A stretch of DNA of 64,000 bases from Adiantum capillus-veneris (taxonomy: Eukaryota > Streptophyta > Polypodiopsida > Polypodiales > Pteridaceae): the NCBI GenBank assembly GCA_014529385.2, contig CM043944.1, positions 49,709,768-49,773,767 of the forward strand. Direction: 5' to 3'. Under the pieces are notes generated by a model. It saw only the letters and a program-made list of their open reading frames with translations, made no database searches and was not told the origin of the DNA. Both the position numbers and the translations under genes were made by a program. Position 1 is the stretch's first letter. Each line of letters starts with the position of its first letter. Positions 54,187-64,000 of this stretch are shown here, piece after piece.

Positions 54187-55352
54187 TTAAGCATGATAGC
54201 ATTTGATCCGAGATGCATTGACTAAAGGCAGCGGAACTCCTTCGAGAGTGGCTAATTGTACAGCGCCGTGGGGTAGAATCTCCATCACCTTATATGGTCC
54301 TTGCCATGTTGGGACCAACTTCTTTGCTTTTTTCAGAAACTTGGCCTGATAAAGTAGCACTAGTGCTCCTTGCTTTTTTTGCGGCTTTCTGAGATGGAGA
54401 TCATGCCAGGCTTTACGACGAAGCTGCTTTGCCTCTAGAGCCAGTGAAGCCAAACCTCGGCTTTCCTCCAAAAGGAAAAGACGAGATACAGATGCTGACC
54501 CCAAATTTTCATTCGCACGAAGACTGCCCACTCGCGGGGATTCTGAGTTGAATTCGAAAGGTGCTATCGCTTCCAAACCGAAAGCCAATTGAAATGGGGT
54601 GTGATTGGTTGTGGCTTTGAAAGAAGTTCGATATGCCCAAAGTGTACCGTGGATAGCTTGAGCCCAAGTCGAGGGATGAAGATGACATGCTTTCCGCAGG
54701 AGTGCTATCAAAACCTTATTAGTGCTCTCTGCCTGCCCGTTTGCTCTAGGGTAATAGGAACAAGATTTTCGGTGAAAAATCTTGTAGTTGGCCAGCAAGG
54801 TAGAAATTGTTTCATTTACAAAGTGACTACCCCTGTCACTCGTAATTTCCAAGGGACATCCAAATCTGCACAAAATATTTTCGTATAGAAACTTGGCTAC
54901 CGTAGTGTCAGTGCAGCCCGTTGTTGCAAGAACCTCTGCCCACTTTGTTGCGTAGTCTTTAGCCACCAAGAGATACTTCCGATTCCGAGTTGGGCAGAGG
55001 GAGTAATTGGACCTACAAAATCAATGCCCCATCTCTCAAAGGGTTGCCATGCCATAGAGACCTGCAGGGGACGGTTTGACTGTTTGCTCGGTTTAGGGGC
55101 ACAGTGCTGACATACACCGCATACCTTTACATAGACAATTGCGTCGCGAAAAATATAGGGCCACCATAAGCCACACTGGAGAATCTTCTGTGCAGTAATA
55201 TGACCAGGGTAATGGCCACCAGTGGGACCACTATGGGCATCCTCTAAAATATACTCGACTTCGTGAGGGGAGACACACCGCCTCAGAACACCATCTTGCC
55301 CTGATTTGTATAGCTGGCCCCCAATCAAAGTGAAAGGCCTAGACTTCAGCAA
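54187..55352 (-). pseudogene. Element G integrase
   Basis: Two frames (54897-55352 and 54187-54969) joined by a frameshift near 54960. The zinc-binding start has HSGPTGGHYPGHITAQKIL and CGVCQHC. The catalytic core has GIDFVGPI (first Asp), TSDRGSHFVN (second Asp) and RANGQAESTNK (Glu). The C-terminal part ends LVPTWQGPYKVMEILPHGAV and CYHA. No chromodomain follows. Confidence 0.9.
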
Positions 55353-55616
55353 CAGGCGTCTCTTCTACAGGGGAGAAGCATTCTCTGGGTAGAGGCCAGT
55401 AGAAAGCAGATGCAAAACATCGCCGTACCATTCCGGAGTTGTATCCACCTTAAAGAGACTGCTATCAGGAAAGTCATCAGCAATCTTTGTTGCTTCTTCA
55501 CCAGTGTGAATGCGAGAAAGGTGGTCGGCAAGGACATGATGTTTGCCGGGCCTTAGTACCACTTCGAAATCGAACTCTTGAAATAAGAGTAGCCATCGCC
55601 ATACTCTACCTGCAAC

Positions 55617-56112
55617 CTACGGCTTGTTGAGCAGATATCGCAGGGCATGGTGATCAGTAATAACTGTCAAGTGGACCCCTAATAAGTAGTGCCTAAATTT
55701 TTGCAGAGCATACACAATAGCTAAACCTTCCCTTTCTGCGGTGCTATAGTTGCACTCTGCCTTGGTGAGTAGGCGACTCGCATGGTGAACACGGCGATCC
55801 AAGTTATACTCCTTACTAGGTTGAGTCAGCACCGCACCCACAGCCAATAGACTAGCATCTGTATGCACATGAAAGGTGAGACCAATCGGGAGCTACTAAG
55901 ATAGGCGCTTCAGTGAGGCGTTTTTTAAGGGATGCAAAAGCTTCAGCCTCTGCCTTTGACCATTGAAAGGGAACAGCGGCACTGGTTAGGCAGGTTAGGG
56001 GTTGAGCCACCTGTGCATACATGCGTATAAACCTGCGATGATAACCTATGTGGCCTGCAAAGCTCTGTTCCCCTTTTGGGTTGATGGGAGGTGGTAACTT
56101 TAAAATTGCCAC
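55617..56112 (-). pseudogene. Element G RNase H and connection region
   Basis: GHIGYHRRFIRMYAQVAQPL and the KAEAEAFASLKKRL connection (55852-56112) are followed in another frame by RNase H (55617-55868): HTDASLLAVGAVLTQ, YSTAEREGLAIVYALQKFRH and TDHHALRYLL. The gag-pol frame is shifted between them. Further remnants of this region run to 55365. Confidence 0.88.
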
Positions 56113-57128
56113 AATCTTCTCTGGGCAGGCGCTAAACCTTTAGCAGACACCACATGGCCTAGAAGTGTGCCTTCAGTAACCAAAAAATGGCATTTGTTAG
56201 GATTTAGCTTTAGGCGTGCCTCTCTGCACTTGAGGAAGACAGCAGAGAGTTGAGCGAGGTGTTCCTCTAGGTCGAAAAAATCGTCCATGAAGATGCGAAG
56301 ATGATCCGTAAGCAGAGGACAAAAAATGAGATATATCGCCCTATTGAAAGAAGGTGGGTCATTTTTCAACCCAAAAGACATTCAAGTGTATATAAAAATA
56401 CCCCAGGGAGTCACAAAGGCCATTTTTAGCTGATCACGTGGATGGATGCCCAACTGATTGTATCCACTAAACCCATCCATGAAACTGTACAATACATGCC
56501 CTGCTACATCTTCGAGCACACGCTCAGTGAAAGGTGTTGGGATACCATCTGGGATAGTTACCTTATTCAGAGCACGGTAATCTATGCACACACGGATTTT
56601 GTTCGACTGCTTCTTAGGCGCTATCACCATGGGTGATAACCACTCAGAGTGCTCCACAGGTACAATGATCCCTGCCTCTTGCATTTTTTCTAACTCTGCC
56701 TTGACCGCCTCAGCATACTTCGGGTTGAGCTTGTAAGCTCGGCCTCTTACAGGCTTAGCCCCTTCAACCAGAGGTATAGTGTGGACACCCAATTCTGGTG
56801 GAATCCCCTCTAAATCATTGTAGGACCAAGCAAAAACATCATTAAAAGAGTGTATGAAAGAGACTACCTGATTGAGTAATGCGGGATGCTCCCATAACCA
56901 AGCTGCTAACAGTACGTGCTGAGGGGTGTCAAGATCTCCCAGGTTGACTTCTCTGACCAGGTCCGGGGGTGTAGCTGGAGAGGGTGCTTCTGAAGATGAG
57001 AGGTGAGCTGCCTCTTGGAGCTTCAAGACATCATGTGCAGGTGTTTGATCGATTGGAAACTCTGCATACTCTTCTTGTAACCATCCCTGTGGGAGCTCCT
57101 CGAAGGGTAAATCTTCAGATGCAGACAT
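56100..57128 (-). pseudogene. Element G reverse transcriptase
   Basis: 56382-57128 carries WSPMVIAPKK-like LSPMVIAPKKQSNKIRVCID, YRALNKVTIPDGIP, LYSFMDGFSGYNQ and MAFVTPWG, then a stop. The piece at 56100-56381 continues with FGLKNDPPSFNRAI, the catalytic box in IFMDDFF (FMDD form) and NKCHFLV. Catalytic aspartates are visible but the frame is interrupted. Confidence 0.9.
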
Positions 57129-57510
57129 GACAGTGCTTTTGTAGGGGGTCCGACTTGGGAGATGCTCCAGGAAGGGGAAAATCTATGGCGAGTGCATGCA
57201 GCGGAGATTTCTTCCCCCTTTGGTGATGTGTTATAGGTTCCCCAAGACCGAGGGCTTCCATCGGCGGGTCATTCGAAGCATGAGAATTTGGGGCTGATAC
57301 ACTTACTTCCTCGACTATTGTACTGTCTGCTGTAGGACTTTGGACATCTGTGTCCTCCTGAGGAGTTTAAAGAGAGAGTGTTACTGGCAGCACAGGTAAG
57401 TTTTGAATAGAGACCATGTAGCATGGCATCGATGTGGTAGCTTCCAACCACTGTAGCAGATCCTCGTCAAACCCGTCAGGTGGGATGGGCTGCTCAGGGT
57501 CGGGGTTGGA

Positions 57511-58362
57511 CTATACTGACAATGAGCTGTGATGAGCCACTGGATCCATCCCTCCTTCAAGCCGGATTGGTTGCATTTGGGAGCCGGGAGTGTGTATCCA
57601 CATGGCGTCGTTTCCCCGATCATGAAGTGCCTTAGTATGCCGCAACCATGGTCTACCAATCAGCAAAGGGAATCCTCCCTCCACCTGAGGAAGACTGACC
57701 ACCACAACATCCAAGCTAAATGTGAAGTCTTGTACCTTCAAAGGCACCTTCTCTACTATGCCCACAGGGTAGACTGTCCTCTGGTCTGCCAATGTAACAG
57801 TGAATGGAGCAGGGCGAGTAGGCTGCAGACCTAAGGCTGACATGGTAAATTCGGGCATTAAATTGATTCCAGACCCACCATCCACTATGACCCCTGAGAA
57901 TGACAGCCCAAGAATAGATACAGTAAGACGTGGACTTTTATAGTCGGTGAGGGGAGCAGCTGGATATGAAATCATGTAGGACTCCAGGGGCTGCATAGGT
58001 AGGTGCCCGCCACTAGGCCCTGTACCAGGGTACAAAGACTGAATTATTGAGAGGGTGTCACTTCTAAGGGTTGCATCTAGCCGGAGCATCTCATAAAGAG
58101 ACACTTGCTGAAAGGTGTTCTTCAAGATTGCTTCCGCTGTGGGCCTAGCTCCTACAACCTGGGCCTCCTCGGGAACTTTGACCTGTTGCAAGTCAGCTAC
58201 TGCTGTCAGGAAGGCTCCATCAATGTCCGAAAGCATAGAGATTGGCCTATTCTTTGCACCACTTACGGGTGCGACATTTGGAACAGGTTGCGGAAGGGTT
58301 GGACAGGATGGTCCCGTTGGCAAACTTAAACCCAGGGCTGCTCTTTGTGCTCGAGTGAGCAC
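57511..58362 (-). pseudogene. Element G aspartic protease region
   Basis: 283 codons. The retropepsin motif is GVIVDGGSGINLMP, then YPVGIVEKVPLKVQ, and LLIGRPWLRHTKALHD near the end, where gypsy proteases have the I-I/L-G-R block. It cleaves the gag-pol polyprotein in active elements. Start assignment is uncertain, because the real polyprotein is continuous with gag. Confidence 0.85.
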
Positions 58363-58574
58363 CCCAATAGGCTCTACTGCTTGTTGTGGCTGAACTGTAT
58401 GTGTAGCAGGTGCTGGCTAAGGGGTGGTGTTCACTGTGATTAGATTGATTTTCGGAAATGTAACTCTTGTTGATTTTGATTTGGGCCTGAAGATGAGGAT
58501 GCCCTTTGTTTGGGACAATCTTTACTGTAGTGGTCCGGTGTCTGCAAGGAGGAGACCCTTCAGGTAAAGGACAC

Positions 58575-59593
58575 TTACTTTGGTAATGCCATATTCACCG
58601 CATTGTAGCATAAGATTGGCCGATTAGACAGACGAAACGGGGGACGAGGTGGTCGCTGCTCTTGTTGTTGCATGGTGCTGGAGGCTGAGGTGTAGAAGCT
58701 TTGGGGAACTGAGGAAGTACTGGCATGATAAAAGCTGTGAGGTGCAAAGTTGTTGTGCATACCTTGCTGCATAGGGGGTGTTGTCAGCAGAGGAGGCAAC
58801 GGGTTTTGATGGCCGTAGGGTGAGACCATGTTGGATGCAGGTGCTAGCCCTTGTTGGAGAGAAGGACCTAGATTTTGTTGTATTTGCCGCAATCCTTTGA
58901 TATAGTAACAATCCTTATCTTCGTGCCCAGATTTTTCGCAGAAGTGGCAATAAGCCCGAAGGGGACAATCCTTTGGAGGATGTCCAGGAGAGCGACAAGA
59001 GTTGCACCATACCATAGCTTTAGTCCCCTGCTGAGACCGAAGCTCTTCTAGTTCTCTCTTGATTTGATCCAAAGCCTCAAGGTGCGATGGTTTCTCTTGT
59101 CTCAGAGAGATTGATTTCTCTTCTTGGAGGGCGCGTTGTAGTTTGAGGGCTTCGAGTTCCCTGCGCAAGGAAGTCAAAGGATCAGCAGGAATACCTTCCG
59201 AGAACACAGAGGGAGTATCTATGTGAGGAGAGTTGTTGAACAGCTTCCTAGCCCCCTCTATTCTAGTAGCAGCTGCGATGAATTCCTCCAGAGTGGCGTC
59301 AGGTCGGAGGCTCTCTCGGAGTTTTTGTTGAGAGGTTTTTGGAAGCGCCTTCTCCACCCACTTCTTAACCATGAATTCACCAGGTTGCTGGGGAAGCTTG
59401 GCAACCAGAGATTTGGTTTTGGTCATAAGCTCTGCAAAAGTCTCCTCTGGCTGGAGCACCATGTTGCCCAACTCATCCAACACTTTCTCTTGGTAACCGC
59501 CCGGCCTGAAAGCTGCACAGAATTGTTGTCTTAAGTCTGCCCAAGTTGCAAAATGATTCTCTGCAAACTGGCTGTACCATTTGTCTGCTAAGC
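58575..59593 (-). pseudogene. Element G gag, C-terminal part with two zinc knuckles
   Basis: Gag core WYSQFAENHFATWADLRQQF and RPGGYQEKVLDELGNM, then a helical region and two CCHC knuckles, CNSCRSPGHPPKDC and CHFCEKSGHEDKDC, for RNA binding. The N-terminal side is cut at 59593 by solo LTR 3 and continues beyond it at 61293. Confidence 0.9.
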
Positions 59594-61287
59594 TGTCACG
59601 AGGACGTGGCAATTGCTAACCTTAGTTGTTGGTTTCTTCCAATGATTTTTGTTTTATTTTTGAGACCCTCTTTTTTGAAGTTGCAAATGGTCGGACATTG
59701 TATGGCCAATGTGAACGGTAGTTTCACCCGCAGACGGAAAGTTGGTCGGCACTGGAATTCGTACAGTAAAAGATGTCTAGGCTTAGAGCAAGATCATACA
59801 GGTCCCCCCCGTCGCACTTAGCAAGTTGGTGGATACTAGGAAGTGAACTCAATAAAGGCATAAAGTAAAGGTGGGATCACCAACAGAAAGTATCCGACAA
59901 TTGGGCCACATTGCACTTTTGGATGCGGTCCCAATGAGGATAGATGGTCAGAAGACCAGCGGGAGCCCGACGGAAGCATCTCCTAAAAATTAGGGAACTG
60001 CTATTTTGGGCCGTGAAATGTGTTCGCGTCATTACCTTCGGTATGACCAAGGGAACATTTTAGTACTCTGCTACAAAGTAAACTGATGCACAAGTTGAGA
60101 GATTTTTAAGCAGGAAGCCCAATGCGGGGAAATTGCATGTATGAGTGCCAAGTGGCACTTTGTGGTCAATTTACCAAGTCTGGGAGAACAGAACCCGTAA
60201 CTGACTTTTGAGAGCAGTTTTGGAGGCTGTTAACTTGGATTTTCAGCCATTTCTCTCCATTTTTGAGCTTCCCATGACTTTGCCTAGGTCCAAGGAGCTC
60301 ATTTTCAGCATTGGAAGGCATCAGATGCGTGTTTACAGGGCTGTTTTGCTGCGTTTTCAGCGATACGCAGGTTTTGGCAGCCATGAAAATCTTCTCCTTT
60401 TTGCATCTATTTGTTCACAGATGCATTACAGGTCAAGGGCAGAAGAGAGGGCGCTCGATTTATGCACAAGCGGATTGTAACAGGTGCAGAAGCTATGGAA
60501 TGCTTACCTTGCCCTCTATGCACAGTATGGTGACGGGAGTGATGCCCCGCACGCTACATACTGCTCTCTTTCTCCCCTACGTGCAATTATGTGATGCCCC
60601 ACAAGAGGGCTACTCATTTGACTGATGTACAGTTGTGTGGGTTCATGCTTTTGTGCTGAGGCAAGAGCCTCCTTGAGCAGGAACAGGGGTAGCTAACTGC
60701 TGCTCCAAAGCAGGCACTGGTGAGGGTCATAACCTCACCGTACAGGTGCAAAATCAGCGCTGTGTATGCGCTGTAAATTCACTCTTTTTCAGCCATACGG
60801 ACGCCAGGATCATTGGGAATCGTGCCCCACTGGCAAAGGAGAGTTAGGGGACTGTTTGGGGCTGAAAACAGGGCAAAAACCAGTAAATACAGCGTGCTGA
60901 ATTTACTGTTTTTGGACAGGAATCAGAGGGTATACGTCAGTGCAAGCGAGTTCCAGCAGGGGAATTGGTTTCGCGCAAGTTTTGGGGCTGTTATGCTGCC
61001 GAAATTTGGCCAAATCAAATGGTATCTAGGTGGATACACGTGAAGGATTCCCAGGACCTTACCTTGTAATTTACCCTCCTAAAGAATAAAGAAATACCGA
61101 AAGGGGCACCAATTTTGGGGCCTACAGGTTGTCGGCGTCTGCTCGGAGCATTCTAGCTTCCGAGCCGTGTGTGTATTCAAGTGTTAACTCCCGTCGCAGG
61201 TTCTCTTTGCAAAGTGCTCTGTGTGTGTGTTTAAAGTAAAGAATTTCGGGTGAAAGCCAACGCCTACCGCCCTACGGGCCGGTTTCA
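59594..61287 (+). mobile_element. Solo LTR 3 (1694 bp), TSD TAAGC
   Basis: Same family and orientation as solo LTR 1: TGTCACGAGGACGTGG to GGGCCGGTTTCA. It is flanked by TAAGC at 59589-59593 and 61288-61292. It splits the gag of element G. The two gag halves are in frame if the LTR and one TAAGC are ignored, so it landed in an uninterrupted gag. Confidence 0.93.
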
Positions 61288-61292
61288 TAAGC

Positions 61293-61764
61293 CGTCCAAG
61301 GTGGATGGAAAAAGTACCAGATAAGCATCTTCCCTGTTAAGACCACGTCCTCTACAGAGAGATACGAACCTGCGTGCATGGTCGTCCGCATCTTCCGAGG
61401 AGAGTCCTTTGAAGGTGGGGAACTTGATGTTTACCTTGGCCAACACACTAGCCAACCCCTCCATGGCCCCTTGTTGAGCCTGTTGCTCAATAGCCTGCTA
61501 TAGCAGAATAGGAGAGAGCTTTAATGGAGAAGGTGATCTGGAAGATGTGGAACCGGATGAAGGAATGGAAAATGAAGGAATGGGAGATGAAGGAATGGGG
61601 GATGTCGTATGTGGAGGTATGGTTGATGAGGTTAATGGACTTCTACTAGATACCACAGGGCGTCTTCTATTATAGTGCTTCAGAGGGCTCAGTAGTGCGC
61701 TTTGACGCTCAACTGACCGCCTTGTATGTGTCATGCAGTGAATAACACGTCTAACACAGAACAA
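61293..61764 (-). pseudogene. Element G gag, N-terminal part
   Basis: A Ser/Pro-rich leader (61498-61764, THTRRSVERQSALLSPLKH) followed, after a TAG near 61498, by KVNIKFPTFKGLSSEDADDH and RFVSLCRGRGLNREDAYL up to the solo LTR. This is the typical start of the retrotransposon gag domain. The start codon is uncertain (61764 or an internal Met). Confidence 0.82.
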
Positions 61765-61963
61765 GTGAGGATAGTGACTAGACCACCTGGTCCAGGACCA
61801 GTGACTAGACCACCTAGCTGGCAGGACGAGGAGGGCTGGACCAAGGCGAGAGAGGACCAGACTTGCAGACTATCTACACAGTGTAAGCAAGTGTGAGGAG
61901 CCAGGTAACAACCAATTAGCTTCACAATTTTATCTCCACAAGAGTGAGACTTCCTTTGAGGTC

Positions 61964-61981
61964 CCACCGTGATCGCCAAAA
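61964..61981 (-). other. Element G primer-binding site
   Basis: Directly after the 5' LTR the minus strand reads TTTTGGCGATCACGGTGG, similar in position and TTGGCG start to primer sites of plant gypsy elements. The matching tRNA was not determined. Confidence 0.55.
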
Positions 61982-62583
61982 TGAGAGCACTTGTAGCGCG
62001 GATAATGTGTCGTGCTCTCTACAGTGGGTGGTCCTCAGTGCAATGTGCGTGACAATCTCACTCAAACAACTGAACAGAAAGGAAACAATAGACATCGACA
62101 GAGCTCACAAAGACACAATAGCAGACCAGAACATGGCTCGACTATCTCAAAGACTGATACAGACTCTGGCGTGGCAGCACACTCAGCTCCAGCCCAAGAC
62201 TCACAGGTACAATGGGGGTGTCGAGGCTCAGATGTGCAGGGATGGTGAAGATGTGCTATGTGTAAAGACCCACTTTAGACGACTGCGTACAAGATAATGC
62301 CACTGGCCCAAAACGACTACTCATATGTACAACCATAAAGAGCCACCAACGGCTCATAAATGTCCAGTCAGCTAAGTCTATCTCCAAACTGAGTGGTGGT
62401 GGTGACCTGGCCATGATGTCCACTAGACCACCGTCGGTACCCTGCCACGTGTCACTCCCCAGCCCAAAGGGTCTGTCCAGTGAGAACCAGACCAACTGTA
62501 ACTAACCGTCCGTCAAAGACCAACTGACCAAAGCCTAACTGTAAACTAACCGTCCTTGTGAAAGTGAAAGTGACATTGTAGCA
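61982..62583 (-). repeat. Element G 5' LTR (602 bp)
   Basis: On the minus strand it starts TGCTACAATGTCAC and ends GTGCTCTCA, giving TG...CA. Its right two thirds match 48518-48952. The flank GGCTA at 62584-62588 would be one target-duplication copy; the other is lost with the truncated 3' LTR. Confidence 0.85.
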
Positions 62584-62598
62584 GGCTACACTACTTCT

Positions 62599-62811
62599 GT
62601 GCCCACATCCACCCCTTTGTCACGCTTCACCCTCTTCCTTGAGGACACCAACTACAAGGGAAAGTTGGATCTTCACACCTTTTTCACTCATCTCCCCGAC
62701 CTTGATGCCACAGTTGCCCTCCACATGGATGTGTTTGCAAAAATTTTAGCTTTCATGGAGGGATACATCATCAAATATGCCGTGACTATCCCCCCACATG
62801 CAGGGATGTAA
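62599..62811 (+). CDS. Short ORF of unknown nature
   Basis: 70 codons, PLSRFTLFLEDTNYKGKLDL then a hydrophobic FAKILAFMEGYIIKYAV. The frame is also open upstream to the LTR end of element G. The composition looks coding rather than random, but I recognise no family. It could be part of a host exon or of another element. Confidence 0.3.
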   Translation: MPTSTPLSRFTLFLEDTNYKGKLDLHTFFTHLPDLDATVALHMDVFAKILAFMEGYIIKYAVTIPPHAGM

Positions 62812-63812
62812 CGGAATATGGCTAATAACATTGATTGTAGCGGAATTAAAGTGACACTAATGAGCATTTCCTTAAGAGAATTCTTAATGAGCATAGGGAG
62901 AGTACTTAATTGAAGATAGCAAAATAAACATTATACCTAGTTAGCTTGGCATGAACAATACTTGCAAAACAGAGAGAGAATTAGAGAAATTTACAACAAT
63001 TGAGGACCAGATTTACTTGGAGCCGGTTCCCCCTCCAATAGGCTTTTTTGTATTATAGGTTCTCCCATAAAGGGAGACTTGGTACAATACAGTCTTTGTG
63101 TTTCTTGAGACCTTGTTGATGCCATGAAGATGGTAAGCTTCATGCACCAATATTATGCCCGTAATTAACTTGCAATAAACATGAACTTGTCCCCGGCCTC
63201 ACCTCAAACACCTTCAAAGGTGAAGAGAGCTAGCAGGGAGTGAGGGAAGGGAAGAGAAGAAGATGTATTCTTACAAAAAAGAAGTAGTCTCCTCACATAT
63301 CATTACTCTTAGAGCATAGCATAGCATAGTAATGGAGATGAAGAAGATGATAAGCATTGCTTTGAAGCTCGACTCTTGGTTGGATTTGCATTCCATATCG
63401 AAGAGGTGTTGGTGTAGGCTCTCTACTTCTCAAGCTTGGAGAAGGAGATGGAGTTCTTGCTCAACACATGAGAGAACGTGTAAGTGTGTGGGAGAGTATG
63501 CCAAAAGTGAGCCTTGGTCGACCCCTCTTCCCCCTAGCACTAGGTTGCACCCCATTGGTCCATGCCAGGGCCTAGCCAATCAAAAGCTTCGGTTATAGCT
63601 AGCAATAGAGGTAGCATTTGGACGAGTGTCCTTCTTTCTCCCTTTGAGAGAGAGATCTTAATTAATTATTTAATTGAATCTAAATTCTCATTGGACCTCC
63701 CTAAAGGCCATCCAATAAGATTCACGCACACTATGTGGGCAACATGGCTGGGGGCTTGACATGTGTCCTTTATGCCTCTTGAGTCTTGGGCATGCCTTGA
63801 GTGTGTGTGTGT

Positions 63813-63850
<38 letters not shown>

Positions 63851-64000
63851 ACGTGCGCATGTTCTCTCTCATCCCCTACCTTTAGGACTCGCCCCCTCCT
63901 TTGTAGGCATCATCTTTGACTTGAACACCTCAAGCATCTTAGTCATCAACCACCTCAAGCACCTTAGTCATCAAGCACCTTAAGCAAAGGCCTAGCCTAC
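62812..64000. other. Unassigned right end
   Basis: No gene recognised and no SSADH 5' exon found. Contains a (GT)n tract (63800-63849, one interruption) and a short tandem repeat of AAGCACCTTAGTCATCAA-type words at about 63920-63985. Confidence 0.6.

Larger units (their letters stand above)
48518..62583 (-). mobile_element. Element G: Ty3/gypsy retrotransposon with extra 3' ORF, nested solo LTRs
   Basis: Minus strand: 5' LTR (61982-62583), primer site, gag, protease, RT, RNase H, integrase, G-rich minisatellite, ORF X and a 3' LTR missing its last 166 bp (48518-48952). RT before integrase is the Ty3/gypsy order. No chromodomain was seen. Tandem repeats and an extra ORF between pol and the 3' LTR recall the plant Tat/Ogre lineage, though that assignment is inference. 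Subtracting the two solo LTRs leaves roughly 10.9 kb. Many stops and frameshifts make it non-autonomous now. The LTRs show about 15 differences over 435 bp by eye. Confidence 0.82.

Overview
This 64 kb window looks like repeat-dense nuclear DNA of a land plant. Two fragments of host genes support this: a plant-type succinic semialdehyde dehydrogenase (SSADH, ALDH5 family) split into many tiny exons with canonical splice sites, and one exon of a plant DRB-type double-stranded-RNA-binding protein. Everything else recognisable is transposon or simple repeat. The very long introns, nested LINEs and Ty1/copia plus Ty3/gypsy elements suit a large genome; a fern is my guess, but that is inference only.

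Layout. 1-5078: a decayed Ty1/copia retrotransposon on the minus strand, inserted in a LINE ORF1 fragment (5079-5960). 6265-6484: the DRB exon on the plus strand. 6690-15555: LINE fragments of two lineages (LINE-A, LINE-B), a hAT-like MITE, a 440 bp element with 95 bp inverted repeats, and microsatellites. 16099-18404: five SSADH exons. 18405-45103: one 26.7 kb SSADH intron filled with LINE-A copies, nearly all in the sense direction of the gene and many separated by (GA)n tracts. 45104-48112: seven more SSADH exons, including the catalytic Cys exon. 48518-62583: a minus-strand Ty3/gypsy element ('element G') with 602 bp LTRs, gag-pol, a G-rich minisatellite and an unfamiliar third ORF ('ORF X') between pol and the 3' LTR. 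62584-64000: no recognised gene.

Three solo LTRs of one further family (1476-1707 bp) lie at 21397-23103, 51197-52672 and 59594-61287. Each is bounded by TG...CA and a perfect 5 bp target duplication. They interrupt a LINE-A copy, ORF X and the element G gag, respectively.

The most unusual signals are: (1) LINE-A copies that end in a (TTTCA)n tail abutting (TC)n microsatellites, some flanked by such tracts on both sides, as expected of a microsatellite-targeting non-LTR element; (2) ORF X, whose reading frame continues across a solo-LTR insertion; (3) an SSADH whose second active-site cysteine is serine; (4) the trio of solo LTRs. LINE-A, element G and the copia all carry stops or frameshifts; no intact autonomous element was seen.
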